Notes: generated from the letters alone by a model not told the origin. Shown: positions 23,111 through 35,216, counted from the first letter of the stretch. The stretch is DNA of 45,108 bases from Annulohypoxylon bovei var. microspora (GCA_022836615.1 MU405415.1:1-45108); one strand, 5' to 3'. Made by a program: numbers and translations.

Positions 23111-24690
23111 TTGGTCCCGAAGCTGTAGAGCCGGCCTCTGGCTCTTCTAATAATGAGGAAGTAGATCCGTATTTGGTAAGTGAGCTTGAGTGCCTCAAAA
23201 GCACGAGGTAGGTGTATCGAAACATCTAAAACCCCGGTGTTGGATTTACGCGAGAAGCGCATTTCTATCTCAAAATACATTTCTAACAATCATGGCTTTC
23301 TTAATAGGTAACTTGGAATGGCGACAATGACCCAGAGCACCCCTATAATTGGCCTCTCTTGCGCAAATGGACAATCACCATCCTCCTCTCGAACGGCGGT
23401 CTAGTAACGCTCATGTCCGGTGTGATGCTGGCTCCAGCTCTTCAGAGTATCTCAAAAGACCTAAAAACCGGCGAAGAAGAAACGCAAATATTTCTATCCA
23501 TCTTCGTTTTGGCCTTTGCTTTTGGTCCCATGGTCCTGTCACCCCTCGCCGAGGTTTTCGGGCGCCGGCCGGTGTGGATCCTGTCAAGCTGCTTCTATAT
23601 CCTATGGAATACGGTCGCGGGTTTCAGCAGTACGCCCGGGCTCATGATCGCCAGCCGTGTCCTTTCAGGAATTGGGGCTAGCGCAGAGTTCGCTATTTCC
23701 AATCCGGTCCTGTCGGATTGTTGGATACCTTCGCAACGTGGAGTTTCGTTTGCCATTTCCACTTTCATCCCCCTCTTAGGTCCGGCAATTGGGCCGATCA
23801 TCGGCGGTGCCGTTTCGCAATCGATCGGGTGGCGATGGACCTTCTGGATTCTATCCATATACGACGGTCTTCTAGTAATTATAGCATTATTCGTATTCAG
23901 GGAAACTTATGATGTTATTATACTTAATAGGAGGGCGGACAAGCTACGAAAAAGCACGGGAAACCCCTACTATACCCAATGGCATGGAGCGTCAGAAAAG
24001 TTGGGCGATAAGCTCTTTCACTCTTTAACCCGGCCTGTACGCCTACTGTTAACCCAGCCAACCCTACAAGTTGTTTCGATATTCCTAGCGTACAACTTCG
24101 GTATCCTATATCTCGTCCTATCGACCTTTGCCACCCTATGGATTGATCGATATGGTCAAACCGAGTCCCAGAGTGGACTCAATTACATCGCGCTTGTTAT
24201 TGGATATACAATCGCAGCACAAGCCGGCGGGAAAATGATGGATCTGTTGTGGACATATCTAAAGTCTAAAGCCGGCAATAACACCGCCCCTGAGTATCGC
24301 GTTCCGCTGATGATCCCCGGCGCCATCTTAATTCCGCTGGGCCTCTTCATCTACGGCTGGACGGCAGAAAAGCACACCCATTGGATCGTTCCAGATATTG
24401 GCATCGCTATCCTCGGCTGTGGTATCATTAACAACACCCAATCCCTGCAAGCGTACGTGATGGATGCGTATCGTGAATACGTCGCCTCGGCATCCGCCGC
24501 TTCGCAATTCCTGCGTAGCATCGCCGGATTCGCCTTCCCCATCTTCGCGCCCGCTATGTACCAGAAATTGGGTTATGGTTGGGGCAACAGCCTGCTTGCT
24601 CTAACGTTCGTTGTGATCGGGTGGCCCGCCCCTTTTCTTCTATGGAAATACGGTGCCACGTTAAGGGCGATGGGGAAGAAGCAGCGATAA
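23077..24690 (+). CDS. MFS transporter, DHA1 drug:H+ antiporter type, two exons
   Basis: Exons 23077-23175 and 23308-24690 (intron 132 nt) encode 493 aa, usual for a 12-TM DHA1 transporter. A polar N-terminus of about 50 residues ends with the DPEHPYNWP block typical of fungal polyamine/multidrug-type members. The loop 2-3 signature is present as FGRRPVW. Motif C follows in TM5 as the GPAIGPIIGG segment. A long central loop separates the two six-helix halves, and the C-terminus is short and basic. The protein should sit in the plasma or vacuolar membrane. Directly downstream of the HR-PKS and on the same strand, it is a good candidate exporter of the polyketide. Substrate is unknown. The second of two close ATGs is used because only it is in frame. 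Confidence 0.94.
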
Positions 24691-25720
24691 GAAGCTTCCG
24701 TCCTGATATAATTGAAGGCCGAAGAAAGCAGTAGTTTGGCTAGAGTAATGGGTTCATACGACCGTACTTATTCAGGGTGAGTTGGCTGTTGGTGTCTGCC
24801 GTGATGAGAAAAGGGGTTTACATACTAGGTAGGTAGTTATCATAAGATATTGTCAACGATTACAGCTATCCATAACCTCCCAAGTTGTTAATACCAGCGC
24901 CCTAGGTTAGCATCTAAAAATGGTCAATACTATTTTTGACCACTTCTCGAGCCGGGTGCGTGTAGTGGCGAGCCCGCAAAATCAGCTTTGCCTTACCGAA
25001 ATTTTTGATTTTCTAGCTAATAAAGGGAAATCAAGAATCATGATTTATTAACTATGGTCCAAATCTTCCCGTTCGTACATAGTTGGTTTCCATTTTTACC
25101 AAATACTTAGATATTTCATCGCTGCTATAAAACATAATAAAATTTCTACCTTCTTATTTTCGTTGCAACCCCAAGCTATATAATAGTAATAAGCTACCTA
25201 AGTACGGAGATAAGTAAAGGTCAAAATTTTACACTTGGATTTGATTACCTAGTTGATCAGAACTGTGTAAATTAAGGCTTGTGTGTACTGTGGAAAACTC
25301 CATGGCTCCTTTGTCTTAGTGGCTAGGTGCCTTGAGTTGTAGCACTTAACCACTAAACTTTAGCGGATATATCTCTCCAATTATGTACCTAGGCATGAGG
25401 CTAATATGATAGCACCGGTTGATTGTTGATCCAACCACGCACTGGGCAAGGACCGCGAAAGGTGTGCGAAACCTTTGGCCCTATGGAGGATTGTGAGAGT
25501 TCTGTCAATGAATATTCTAAGGAAGGATTTCCTGATTAATAGTCACGAATCTAGAATGCTGGAGAATTTGGTAGAAATTCGATGGAGGGGTCTAGTTCAT
25601 GCTTGAAGTCGTACCAATACTCAGTTGGCAGTTAACTAGGCCGAAGGGAAATAACATTAAACTTGAAGGTTGTATTGGAGGTTGAGATTGGAAATCTGAG
25701 TTATGGTGCCTCGTGGGTTG

Positions 25721-25770
25721 GCTGTCAACTGTTTGCAACTGTCTGCAACTGTCTGCAACTGAAATCAACT
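25721..25770. repeat. 10-nt tandem repeat (GTCTGCAACT)
   Basis: Five adjacent decamers end in CAACT. The central two are identical (GTCTGCAACT), flanked by GTTTGCAACT and more diverged copies. It is an intergenic minisatellite. Confidence 0.8.
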
Positions 25771-25853
25771 AACTGCACTGCCTTAGTAATTGCCCGGTTG
25801 TAACCTCAGATTTGGGAAAAAGCATGTGGGGATTGCATCATCCCGCATAGGTA

Positions 25854-25865
25854 GGTACCGGTACC
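25854..25865. repeat. Perfect 12-bp palindrome GGTACCGGTACC
   Basis: The palindrome is embedded in a run of overlapping GGTACC/CCTAGG motifs between about 25848 and 25880. It resembles the CCTAGGTA-type motif found in many other gaps of this window. Confidence 0.7.
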
Positions 25866-26077
25866 TAGGTACCGACCTATTTTCATTTATTAGTAAGAAA
25901 CTTAGAACTTCTTGATCCGGAATCGATAGGTAATCGATAGCGGCCCTATTAGGATCTTTGCACCATCCCACTCACCGATTTTCCACCTTCGCCGGGCTTC
26001 GCCAACCACCCAACCAGTCAACCATAGTATTCGAATACCCAAATTTGAGAACACATTCGAATAACTGATAGTCGGTC

Positions 26078-27723
26078 ATGTCTGCCGACGACCAACAGTT
26101 CCTGGACCTGGTTAGTATCCCTATTCAATCATCCGGCATGGGGTACCTAGTGTATACCCCCGCCAGTAGATAAAGAAAGAAGGCTAACAAAAGACATGTG
26201 ACAGCTCTCGTCCATCCCCAACCATATCCGACGATATTCTGGAGATGTCGCTGAGTACATCGACAAGACCGTCGACAAGGTTGCAGACGAAATAAGAGAT
26301 ACTCTATCATCAGCTACCTGGGTACCCGATTATGCGCGACCGACACTCCCAAGTCGACCACCGCCTATTGAGGTCATACCAATCACTACATACGAGCGAT
26401 TTCAGGATTGGATGTCTCGCCACAAGCTTCTTACTACTGTACTAGTGGTAGCTGTCGGATATGCGACATACAAGACGGTACGGATCACCAGAGGAATGAG
26501 GAAACATCGTCGGGCAAAGCGAGCTCGAAATGGTGGAAGACTAGAGGTCGTGGTTATTGCCGGATCACCGACATTACCACTAACCAAGTCATTGTCCTTG
26601 GATTTGGAAAGGCGAGGCTTTATTGTGTATATTGTCTGCAACACGATCGAGGATGAAGTAACTGTGCAGAGTCTCTCACGGCAGGACATTAGACCGTTGG
26701 GCATCGATATTACCGATGTGGGTACACCATACTGGACATTTGATAGATATTTTACTGACACCTTATATCCAGCCTCCAAATGCCGGCCAGTCCATCGAAA
26801 AGTTTGCGGCCTATCTACTAGCATCACATGCCGCAGTCCCACGAGCGAAACCGAATTTCCTGACGTTAAAAGCGATCATCCTGATCCCCTCGCTCAACTA
26901 CCAAACCTCGCCCATCGCCACGATCCCTCCCTCAAGCTTTGCCGATCTGTTCAACACCCACCTCTTACACCCTATACTCACCATCCAGTCCTTCCTACCA
27001 CTGCTCACCAGCAGAATCTCGCCTACCGGCGAGAAGTCCGCTACGCCCAAAGTGCTCGTCTTTACACCATCCATCATCTCCTCCATCAACCCACCGTTCC
27101 ACGCCCCCGAGGCCACCGTGTGCTCCGCTTTGTCCGCCTTCACAGAAGTGTTAACAGCCGAACTACGCCCTCTTGCCATTCCTGTGACGCACGTGCAACT
27201 CGGCACCTTCGACTTCCAAGGCTTCACTCCAGTCCGTCTCAATGGCGCTGCGAGCGTTCCTGGTTTGCTCCCGCCACCCGCGGAGCCGCTGCAGTGGCCT
27301 GAGAGTGCGAGACATGCATATGGCCGTAACTACGTGTCCCAGTCTGCGTCTGCTATCTCGGCAGGCCGTATCAGGGGGCTACGCGGTAGTTCTCTGAGGG
27401 AGCTACATAACGCTGTGTTCGATGTGATCGATGGATCTGAGCTCAGCGATGTGGTGCGTGTCGGCTTGGGTGCAGGGCTATACGGCTTTGTGGGACGGTG
27501 GGCGCCAAGGGGCTTGGTTGCGTGGATGATGGGGATAAGGAAGGTTGACGAATTGAGCTCTTGGGAAGCTAATGAAATTCTCAAGAGCGAGAGCACCAGT
27601 GGGAGCGACAGCAAGAGTGAGAAGAGCGGAAGTGGAAGCAGTGAAAATGGCGAAGCTAGTGCCAGTGAGTTTATCGCTGTGGCTAGGGATGACGATGGAC
27701 ATAATGTCTGGAAACTGGGTTAA
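26078..27723 (+). CDS. DUF1776 protein, degenerate SDR-like, membrane-anchored, three exons
   Basis: Exons 26078-26110, 26205-26717 and 26773-27723 encode 498 aa. The apparent frame change inside the gene is resolved by the 55-nt intron at 26718-26772. Residues 1-100 contain the IPNHIRRYSGDVAEYIDK and VDKVADEIRDTL segments typical of the family's N-terminus. One hydrophobic helix (LLTTVLVVAVGYATY) follows. The Rossmann-like part starts VVVIAGSPTLPLT, where the glycine-rich loop of true short-chain dehydrogenases has degenerated. The C-terminal 60 residues are Ser/Glu-rich. DUF1776 is a conserved fungal family with no assigned reaction. The gene converges with Yth1 and is probably unrelated to the polyketide pathway. 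Confidence 0.88.
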
Positions 27724-28412
27724 GCTAGGCTCCAAGAGCTGGGGTCTACGCTTTGCTTTGTCTAGGCGGCGTTATTATGGTGATTTGATTTGACGAATGG
27801 GTTACGAGACCTGTACATATGATTTGACGACTTCGACCGGCTCCATTCACTGCTTGGACAAATTTGGACAGAAGGCTTTATATCTCAATGCTCTTAGAGC
27901 ATTGCCCTGGGATGGGTACGAGGTATTTGGCTTACATAAATAGAATACATGCACACCTATGATGAATATTTGTGATATATGATTTGCTTGGTTGAACTTG
28001 TTGGCTCTTCTTTTAGTAGTATCTACCCAGATACTTAATAGTACAGAAGCCAGCCTCGAAGGTATCCTGAATCTTCCTAGGTCCTCCCAAGAGACTATGG
28101 GTTCTCCAACCCATCTAATACTATGGATAACCCTCCCTGCTTCTTCAACTTCCAGCCTCGCAAAATTCCGTGCGTGGTCTTAGAGATGTCGTCCTTTGAC
28201 AATTAGACATTAGAATTCGCCGTGCTCATGTTGTGATCTGGTGCTTTGTCTAAATATGTCGTTGTGAGCATAGGTCTATGTTGATGTGACAATAAAGCAG
28301 ATATACCTTATTCCACCTAACCTTCTGGAGCTGTAGGTTTATGTCGAGGGTATATTGCATTGGCGTAGTTGTATGTTCGTTGGTGGATAGCTTAGAATAT
28401 GCTGTGTGCCTC
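27724..28412. other. Convergent 3' region between DUF1776 gene and YTH1
   Basis: This stretch of about 690 nt lies between two convergent genes and should hold both 3' UTRs. No gene or repeat was recognised. Confidence 0.6.
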
Positions 28413-29183
28413 TCAATGATGACCCCTTCCGCGGTTGAATTTTCTGTCACCTCTTCCTCTCCACCGACCGCCTCTTCCACCATACCTATCACCTCGTCCT
28501 CCCCTATCACCCCGATCCCTTCTTCCAAAGTCCCCATGATCATCATCCATGTACGTGTCGTCTCTTCTAATAGGCTCTTCGGGTATGACGTCCGCCTTAG
28601 CGATGGGCTTCTCCAGATTCTTATCCCACCTCGGATGTGCGCCTTCCTTACAATTCGGGCCTTCCGGGCAAAAACCAGCTACATAGTATCCACACAGCTT
28701 CCGACGCACATGCTTCTTACTGCAATTCGGGCCCAGCGGACAGAAGCCGCGATCGTAATGCGGGCAAGGCGGCAGCTTGGACTGGGGATCGATGTGGAGG
28801 TACAGGCACTCGTCGCCGTTAGAACAATACCCGTTGCGGACGAAGAAGTTGCACTCGGGCATCTTGCGCAGGTTGTACTCGTGCAGGAACTCGCAGCTCT
28901 CGCCCTTCTTGCAGAGCGCGCGCAGCCAGTGCTTGCACACGAGCGAGTTGTAGCTCGCGTTGGTGCTGCTCGCCGCGTTGGGCGTCACGTGCCGGTCCGC
29001 GCATGACGAGCCCGCCGGGCAGTGCCCCGCGACGAAGGCCTTGCAGATGGGCCGGTTGGGCGGGAAGCCGTGGCCGTAGGTCGACCGCAGGAACGGCGTG
29101 AAGCTGAAGGCGTAGCTGGGCGCTTTGTGCTCGAGGATTTGCTTGGTTAGGTCGAAGGGCGGTGGCGCTGTTGCGGACGCCAT
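28413..29183 (-). CDS. YTH1: mRNA 3'-end processing protein Yth1 / CPSF30, five CCCH zinc fingers
   Basis: This is a single-exon gene of 256 aa. Five consecutive CCCH fingers are visible: CKAFVAGHCPAGSSCADRH, then CKHWLRALCKKGESCEFLH, CNFFVRNGYCSNGDECLYLH, CPHYDRGFCPLGPNCSKKH and CGYYVAGFCPEGPNCKEGAH. The C-terminus is an Arg/Gly-rich RGG-like tail. This arrangement is diagnostic for the Yth1/CPSF30 subunit of the cleavage and polyadenylation factor, which binds the AAUAAA region of pre-mRNA in the nucleus. Length and domain order are normal. The 5' half is markedly GC-rich. This is an essential housekeeping gene, so it helps bound the biosynthetic cluster. Confidence 0.96.
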   Translation of the reverse strand: MASATAPPPFDLTKQILEHKAPSYAFSFTPFLRSTYGHGFPPNRPICKAFVAGHCPAGSSCADRHVTPNAASSTNASYNSLVCKHWLRALCKKGESCEFLHEYNLRKMPECNFFVRNGYCSNGDECLYLHIDPQSKLPPCPHYDRGFCPLGPNCSKKHVRRKLCGYYVAGFCPEGPNCKEGAHPRWDKNLEKPIAKADVIPEEPIRRDDTYMDDDHGDFGRRDRGDRGGRGDRYGGRGGRWRGRGDRKFNRGRGHH

Positions 29184-30118
29184 GGTGGGTGGATGTTGTG
29201 ATGTATTTTCTCGTGTACTTTGCGACCGATTGCGAGTGTTCTTAAGCTTGTGTTGTACGTTATACTACGTCAATTAGGTAACGTTGAAATGAATCTTATG
29301 TGTCGAGAATTGAGGATGTAGATTTAGAATGTTGTCGATGTTTACTGAAAGAATGAGAAATGCGACAGCTTAGCTAAACTAAAGCTTGAGTGGGGCGAAA
29401 TTAAATCCCGAGTCTAGCCTGGGTTGGGTTACCTAATTATTGTAATAGATACATATGCTTTATCAGTGCATAATGATACACAAGATGCGGGGTATGCAAT
29501 TATAGGCTTTAAAGGGATTCGGAACGATACCTAATAATTAATTCTTATGAAGAGCACTCAAGCTCGAGTAACCAGCGAGTAATAATACAACGCCAGCGAC
29601 TCGTCTCGTCGTCGTAACTTGGGGATGGTGTTTCTAGATACCATCATCCAACTATAACAATTTAATTCTTTATTGTTTTCAACACCTATATTATTCCTCA
29701 TTATACAAAGTCCTTGCCTACAGCATCATCGAGTCACGGCTGTCGTTATAAACTCGAAGGTACATACTTAATGTAGAGCTCAAGATCTACCGAGGTACCT
29801 GTAAGGCTCTTCCAAGTACCTGGATAGTTCCACCAATCTTGAAAGTTTATACAAGCAAGTTCAGGAACGATGGGGATATTCAGCTCTATAAGCAAGTGGC
29901 GCCTGCCGGTTCAGGATAGTAGCCCATATATGAACGCCGAACAATCCGCCGATTTCAATTTCCCATCACTTGTTTCTTTGTTCACTTCATATTTCGTTAA
30001 GCTCGAAATCTGGTATGGGAAATTGGGCACGACTTCTCGTCTCCTCTTTATTTCAAGTCTAGTCTCTTCCTTCGTTGTTACCTCATCCTGGTGTTCTGGT
30101 CAGCTAAGTCGAGTCACG
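29184..30118. other. Divergent intergenic region YTH1 / alpha-glucosidase
   Basis: The 935 nt hold both promoters. The frame of the GH31 gene stays open upstream to an ATG at 29870, 83 codons before the start I chose. I treat that part as 5' UTR because the signal peptide begins at the later ATG. No other gene is seen. Confidence 0.6.
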
Positions 30119-33100
30119 ATGATTCGACATACTTTGTTGCTTCTAGCAACTCTACTCGCCCTATCAAGTCTTACTCCTGGACAGCAGACGCCAACTACCG
30201 CAATAACTGCTATTGATGCAGCGTACACCGTCCCACCGGATGCAGACGTTGGTCAGAACGTCATTCCCAATATCCTCGACTCCAAGGCTGTCAATCCTCA
30301 ATCTGTCTGCCCAGGCTATAAAGCCTCCAATGTGAAGAACACAGCCAATGGCTTTCTTGCGGATCTCGATTTAGCCGGAACTGCTTGCAATGTCTACGGT
30401 ACCGATATCAAAGCACTAACTTTACTTGTTGAATTCCAGGCGGTAGACCGACTGCACGTCGAGATACTACCTCGTTATGTCGGCCCTGAGAATTATACTT
30501 GGTTTATCCTTCCCGATGAATTGATCCCCAAGCCTCAAGTCGAGGGAAATCCTGATAGTTATATTTCGGACAGCGACCTCCGCTTCACTTGGGTCAATGA
30601 GCCAACCTTCTCATTCCAAGTCACTAGAAAGAGCACTGGAGACGTCTTATTCAATACCAAAGGGTCCGAGTTTGTGTACGAGGATCAATTTATTGAATTT
30701 GGCTCATCTTTGCCCGATAACTATAATCTGTACGGTCTGGGCGAAGTTATCCATGGCTTTAGACTTGGGAACAATCTCACTCGTATGGAATTCTTCTTTG
30801 CCCATACTCTGATATGAGCTAAACAAGACTAGGAACATTCTTCGCGGCAGACGTAGGTGATATAATAGATGCGAATATCTACGGAAACCATCCTATCTAC
30901 CTCGATACCCGTTACTTCGAAGTAGATAAGGATACTCAAGAGTTGAAATACGCTTCAGATGCTACTGATAAATCGGCTCAGTACAAGTCGTATACTCATG
31001 GCGTCTTTCAGCGCAACGCCCATACTCAAGAGGTTTTACTCCGAGAATCTAACATCACTTGGAGAGCTCTCGGTGGTAACATTGATCTCTACTTCTACGA
31101 AGGACCAACCCAAGACAGCGTGACTAAGTCATACCAAAAAAGTGCCATTGGATTTCCTGCGATGCAACAATATTGGACCTTCGGCTACCATCAATGTAGA
31201 TGGGGCTATAATAACTGGTCCGAGGTTGAGACCGTTGTTGACAACTTTGCCAAATTTGAGATTCCCCTTGAAACGATCTGGAGTAAGTCTCACTATATTT
31301 CACTTACTAGGTAGTTAATCTCGCAATTGTAACCCATTAACACTTTGATAGCCGATATTGATTACATGAATGCATACCGGGACTTCGAAAACGATGAAAA
31401 CCGTTTCGGTTACGCTGAAGGGGCTAAGTTCTTGCAACGCCTCCATGAACAAAATTTACATTATGTACCTATCATCGACTCAGCTATATACGCGCCAGAC
31501 CCTACGAATATCAGTGACGCATATCCACCATTTGACCGAGGTATTGAACAGGATGCCTTCTTACTCAACCCAAATGGGTCTATATATGTCGGAGCAGTTT
31601 GGCCTGGTTACACTGGTATGTCTTCTTTCTATCTCTTCATATTCGTACTAACATATCTACCTAGTTTTCCCTGACTGGACTGGTGCTGTATTCAACGACA
31701 CTGGAGCCAACCGATGGTGGGCATCTGAAGTTGCCGGATATCACTACAAGATCAATTTCGATGGTATCTGGATCGATATGTCAGAAGTCTCATCCTTCTG
31801 TGTGGGCAGCTGCGGTAGTAACGCGCTGGTCCTCAACCCCGCCCATCCTCCGTTTCAGCTTCCAGGGGAGCCTGGAAACGAAGTGGCGAAGTATCCAGAA
31901 GGGTTTGAGCTAACCAATGCTACGGAAGCTGCATCGGCATCTGCGGTTTTAAGTTCCATGTCGGCTACGGCGGTAGCATCTTCTACCACGGTTTCATACC
32001 TCCGCAGCACCCCGACTCCAGGTGTTCGTAACGTTAACTGGCCGCCGTATGCTGTCAACAATTACAATGGTGACCTTGCCGTTCATGCTGTTAGTCCTAA
32101 TGCGACTCATCATGGCGGTATTTTGGAGTACGATGTCCATAACTTATTCGGACATCAAATTCTAAACGCCACCTATAATGCTCTTTTAGGAGTTTTTCCC
32201 ACGAAGCGGCCGTTCATCATAGGAAGGTCTCAGTTCGCTGGTTCTGGGAAATGGGCTGGTCACTGGGGGTAAGTCTATCGACTCCTATAAATTGACACAG
32301 ACTAACTTTAACAATAGTGGCGACAATTATTCCCTCTGGGCGTACATGTTCTTCTCCATCCCTCAAGCTCTGTCGTTCTCCCTTTTTGGCATCCCCATGT
32401 TCGGCGTTGATACTTGCGGGTTTGCCGATAATTCTGACATGGAGCTCTGTTCTCGCTGGATGCAGTTGTCGGCGTTCTTCCCATTCTATCGAAACCATAA
32501 CACTTTAGGGGCAGATAGCCAAGAACCCTACATTTGGTCTGCTGTAGCGGATGCGTCAAAGGCTGCGATGAAGATCCGCTACGCATTACTACCTTACATT
32601 TACACGACATTCTATCTTAGCCATTCCACTGGCTCGACAACAATGCGTGCTCTAGCCTGGGAGTTCCCTAATGAGCCGTGGCTAGCTAACGCTGACAGAC
32701 AGTTCCTTCTTGGCGATTCGATCCTGGTTACCCCTTGCTTGGTTCAAGGTGCTACGACTGTCGATGGAGTTTTCCCAGGTGTGGGGTCCGGCACAATTTG
32801 GTATGACTGGTATAACAAAACAGCAATTACCGGAGTCGCGGCTGGACAGAACGTCACCATCGATGCGCCTCTAGGCCACATCCCAGTCTATGTGCGGGGC
32901 GGTAAAGTGATACCAACACAGCAACCAGGTCTAACAACTACAGCGGTCAGAGAGAGTCCCTGGGGTCTCATAGTTGCCTTAGATAGCAATGGTCAGTCTG
33001 CTGGTGGGCTTTACCTTGATGATGGTGAGAGCCTTGTACCAAATGCTACATCATGGATTGAGGTAAGTCTCCTGCTTTCGTTTCCCATTTCCAGAGTATT

Positions 33101-33366
33101 AATTATCAACTCTATTCTAGTTCGTTGTCCAAAATTCGACGTTGAGGGCCACCCCAAGTGGTAACTACCCAGACCCTAATACCCTGGCCAACGTGACGGT
33201 TCTAGGAACTCAGGGTACTATTTCTAAAGTAGAGTTAAATGGTCAGGAAGTCCATAATAGTGCATGGAACTTGGAGACCTCAGGAAAAGCCCTGACGGTC
33301 ACGGGTCTCGACTCATTCACAACGAACGGTGCTTGGAGCGAGGAATGGACTCTCAGCTGGTCCTAA
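30119..33366 (+). CDS. Secreted GH31 alpha-glucosidase (AgdA-like), six exons
   Basis: Exons 30119-30782, 30833-31282, 31352-31615, 31665-32268, 32318-33062 and 33121-33366 give 990 aa, a typical size for extracellular fungal alpha-glucosidases. A clean signal peptide (MIRHTLLLLATLLALSSLTPG) starts the protein, so it is secreted. The GH31 nucleophile block WIDMSE has Asp497. The acid/base block HWGGDN has Asp663. The upstream TDIDYMNAYRDF and later RYALLPYIYT blocks also match, and several N-glycosylation sequons are present. The enzyme releases glucose from the non-reducing end of alpha-1,4-glucans and maltose. A Ser/Thr/Ala-rich insert of about 50 residues lies between the two catalytic blocks, as in AgdA relatives. 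No link to the PKS is evident. Confidence 0.96.
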
Positions 33367-33779
33367 GAACAAGGGTAGGATCCCACGATGTAGAGCCATC
33401 TTATATTAATCATGTTATCGTAAGGCTCTTACCTGTTCTAGCTACTAAGCAAGATTGCTGTCTAGTGGTTATCATAATTATATTTCCATTAGACTGATAG
33501 AATCAATACACAAAATCCTCTCCGTGTGATTCCTTGCTAACATCAGAGTTCTATTCTTACCGATTAGTATTACCGGAAGCCATGGCGGAGGCAACAGAAG
33601 TGTCAGTCGCATCATAAAATGAACCCCGAAGACGGTCAGCGATTCGCAAGGTGAAATCGGCACATGGTAAGATTTTATCAGGAAGGACGACAGAGTTAGT
33701 TGTCAATATACCGCTTTTACGGGCTATTCTACCCTCCCAACACTTCTAGAATAGCGTACCTATTCTAAGGCGTCATAGG
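33367..33779. other. Convergent 3' region
   Basis: These 413 nt lie between the alpha-glucosidase and the methyltransferase, which converge. Only 3' UTR sequence is expected; nothing else was recognised. Confidence 0.6.
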
Positions 33780-34810
33780 TCACAATTTCCTCGCTAAAAC
33801 CCTCAACCTCACATACCCCAAATGGAATCCCCCACTCGGGTTCCGGCACACAACCTCCAGCACATCCACCACCTCCTTCACGCACGCCTCCCTCTCAGCC
33901 CCCTCAGCCACGGCCTCGAAAAAGGGCGCACCGAACAACCGCACCCACCCCTCCACCCCGCCCGCGTCCGCCACCGTGGGTCGGTACTCGCGCTCCGCGC
34001 GCTCGACCTTCCACCCGCCCACCTCCTGCTCCAGGACCTTCGTGACCCAGGCCTCGTCCGGGAAGAACCACGGGTCGCTCGCGACGGCCGCGTCCAACCC
34101 CCCGGGGGCGTGCCGCGCCACGGCGCCGAGCAGCGCGGCCCGGATCTCCGACACGTTGCCCAGGCCGCCCATCTCGAAGGCGAAGGTGCCGCCGGGGGCC
34201 AGCGCGTCGCGCGCCGCGGCGAAGAAGGCGCTCTGGGTCGCGGGCGAGGCCTTGCACGACCCGAGAACCCAGTGCAGGGCCGCGTTCGAGAAGAGCTTCG
34301 TGAAGTGCCCGTCTTGTAGGTGTGGGAATTGGGAGAGTTGGAGGGCGTCTGCGACTTCGAAGGTGCATTTCGAGGCCCCTGCTGCGCTGGCCTGCTGCTG
34401 GGCCGCGGCGATCATGGACGGCGAGGCGTCGGTCCCGTGGATGCTGCCGTTGCCTTGGGAGAGGATGGGTTGGAGCTGGATGTTGAGGACGCCGTCTGGG
34501 AGTGGTGTGAGCATATACGTATATGGAGTCTTGGGAAATATAAATGGGAGGAGACTCACCACCGCAGCCGATATCCAAGATCACGTCGTCCTTCTGCGGG
34601 TCGAGCCATTGCACGATCTTAGTCGCGAGTTTCGGCACAAAAGAGGCCGAGTGCTGATACGCCTTGGATTATGCAATTAGGTATGTTAGAACAAATGTCA
34701 TATATACTCGAAAAAAACTATGTATAACTATCGTGTGTTTAAACATATAAGTTGGTAGTGATGTGCTCTCGGCTTACCTCGGAGGACCAGTGATCTTTCT
34801 TCTCAGCCAT
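33780..34810 (-). CDS. Class I SAM-dependent methyltransferase, three exons
   Basis: Exons 34778-34810, 34560-34662 and 33780-34495 (introns 115 and 64 nt) join to 283 aa. The glycine-rich SAM motif I is VILDIGCGDG at 38-47, followed by the acidic motif II (HGTDAS). FSNAALHWV and a GGTFAFEMGG post-motif strand match the trans-aconitate methyltransferase-like branch of small-molecule methyltransferases. The N-terminal segment HWSSEAYQHSASFVPKLA is typical of fungal members of this branch. Most of the third exon is very GC-rich (about 33900-34450), and the antisense strand therefore shows long spurious frames. Substrate is unknown. Confidence 0.9.
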
Positions 34811-35216
34811 TGTTTCCCGTGCTGAGCTTTGTAATTGAATTGATTCGAATTAGAATTATTAGACACTTAACTCTAAGCCCTTCATAAAAGAAACGAAATT
34901 TAATTATTCCCTTCCGAAATAGAATCAATGTTTCTTGAATTCACTCGACTGACTTACACGGGCGCGGCTTAAGATTTATATAGAGCCGCTCCGTACCGGC
35001 CGATATTGGTACCACCCGAACGGTCGCCCGAGATCGGAGTCTTCGCTTCGTCGCCTCCTTACTGAAGTCCACAACCTGCACCGCTCTTGAAAAGGCAATG
35101 AAATTAATCCATTTAGATTTTTTTTTGTTTTTTTAACAACAGGCATCTCCGAACCCGCTATAGACAGGGTATCATACATGATGTTCAATCTAATCGACTC
35201 CCTCCGGATAGATCAA
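34811..35216. other. Intergenic: methyltransferase promoter / amidase 3' region
   Basis: The 406 nt between these two minus-strand genes contain a T-rich run near 35108-35136. The 70-codon frame around 34976-35188 has no recognisable features. Confidence 0.6.

Larger units (their letters stand above)
24691..26077. other. Intergenic, likely right edge of the polyketide cluster
   Basis: No gene is visible. The AT-rich stretch holds a 10-nt tandem repeat at 25721-25770 and a GGTACC-rich palindrome near 25854-25865. Beyond it the gene content changes from pathway-type to conserved genes. The last part is the promoter of the DUF1776 gene. Confidence 0.6.

Noticed and set aside
26700..26780. Frameshift in the DUF1776 gene
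   Set aside because: A GT-AG intron at 26718-26772 with a TACTGAC branch point restores the frame and the family sequence.
28341..29006. 221-codon plus-strand frame opposite YTH1
   Set aside because: It is the antisense of five clear CCCH fingers, with no motif of its own.
33822..34680. Long plus-strand frames opposite the methyltransferase
   Set aside because: They are antisense shadows in GC-rich coding DNA. The minus strand has the SAM motifs and a consistent exon structure.
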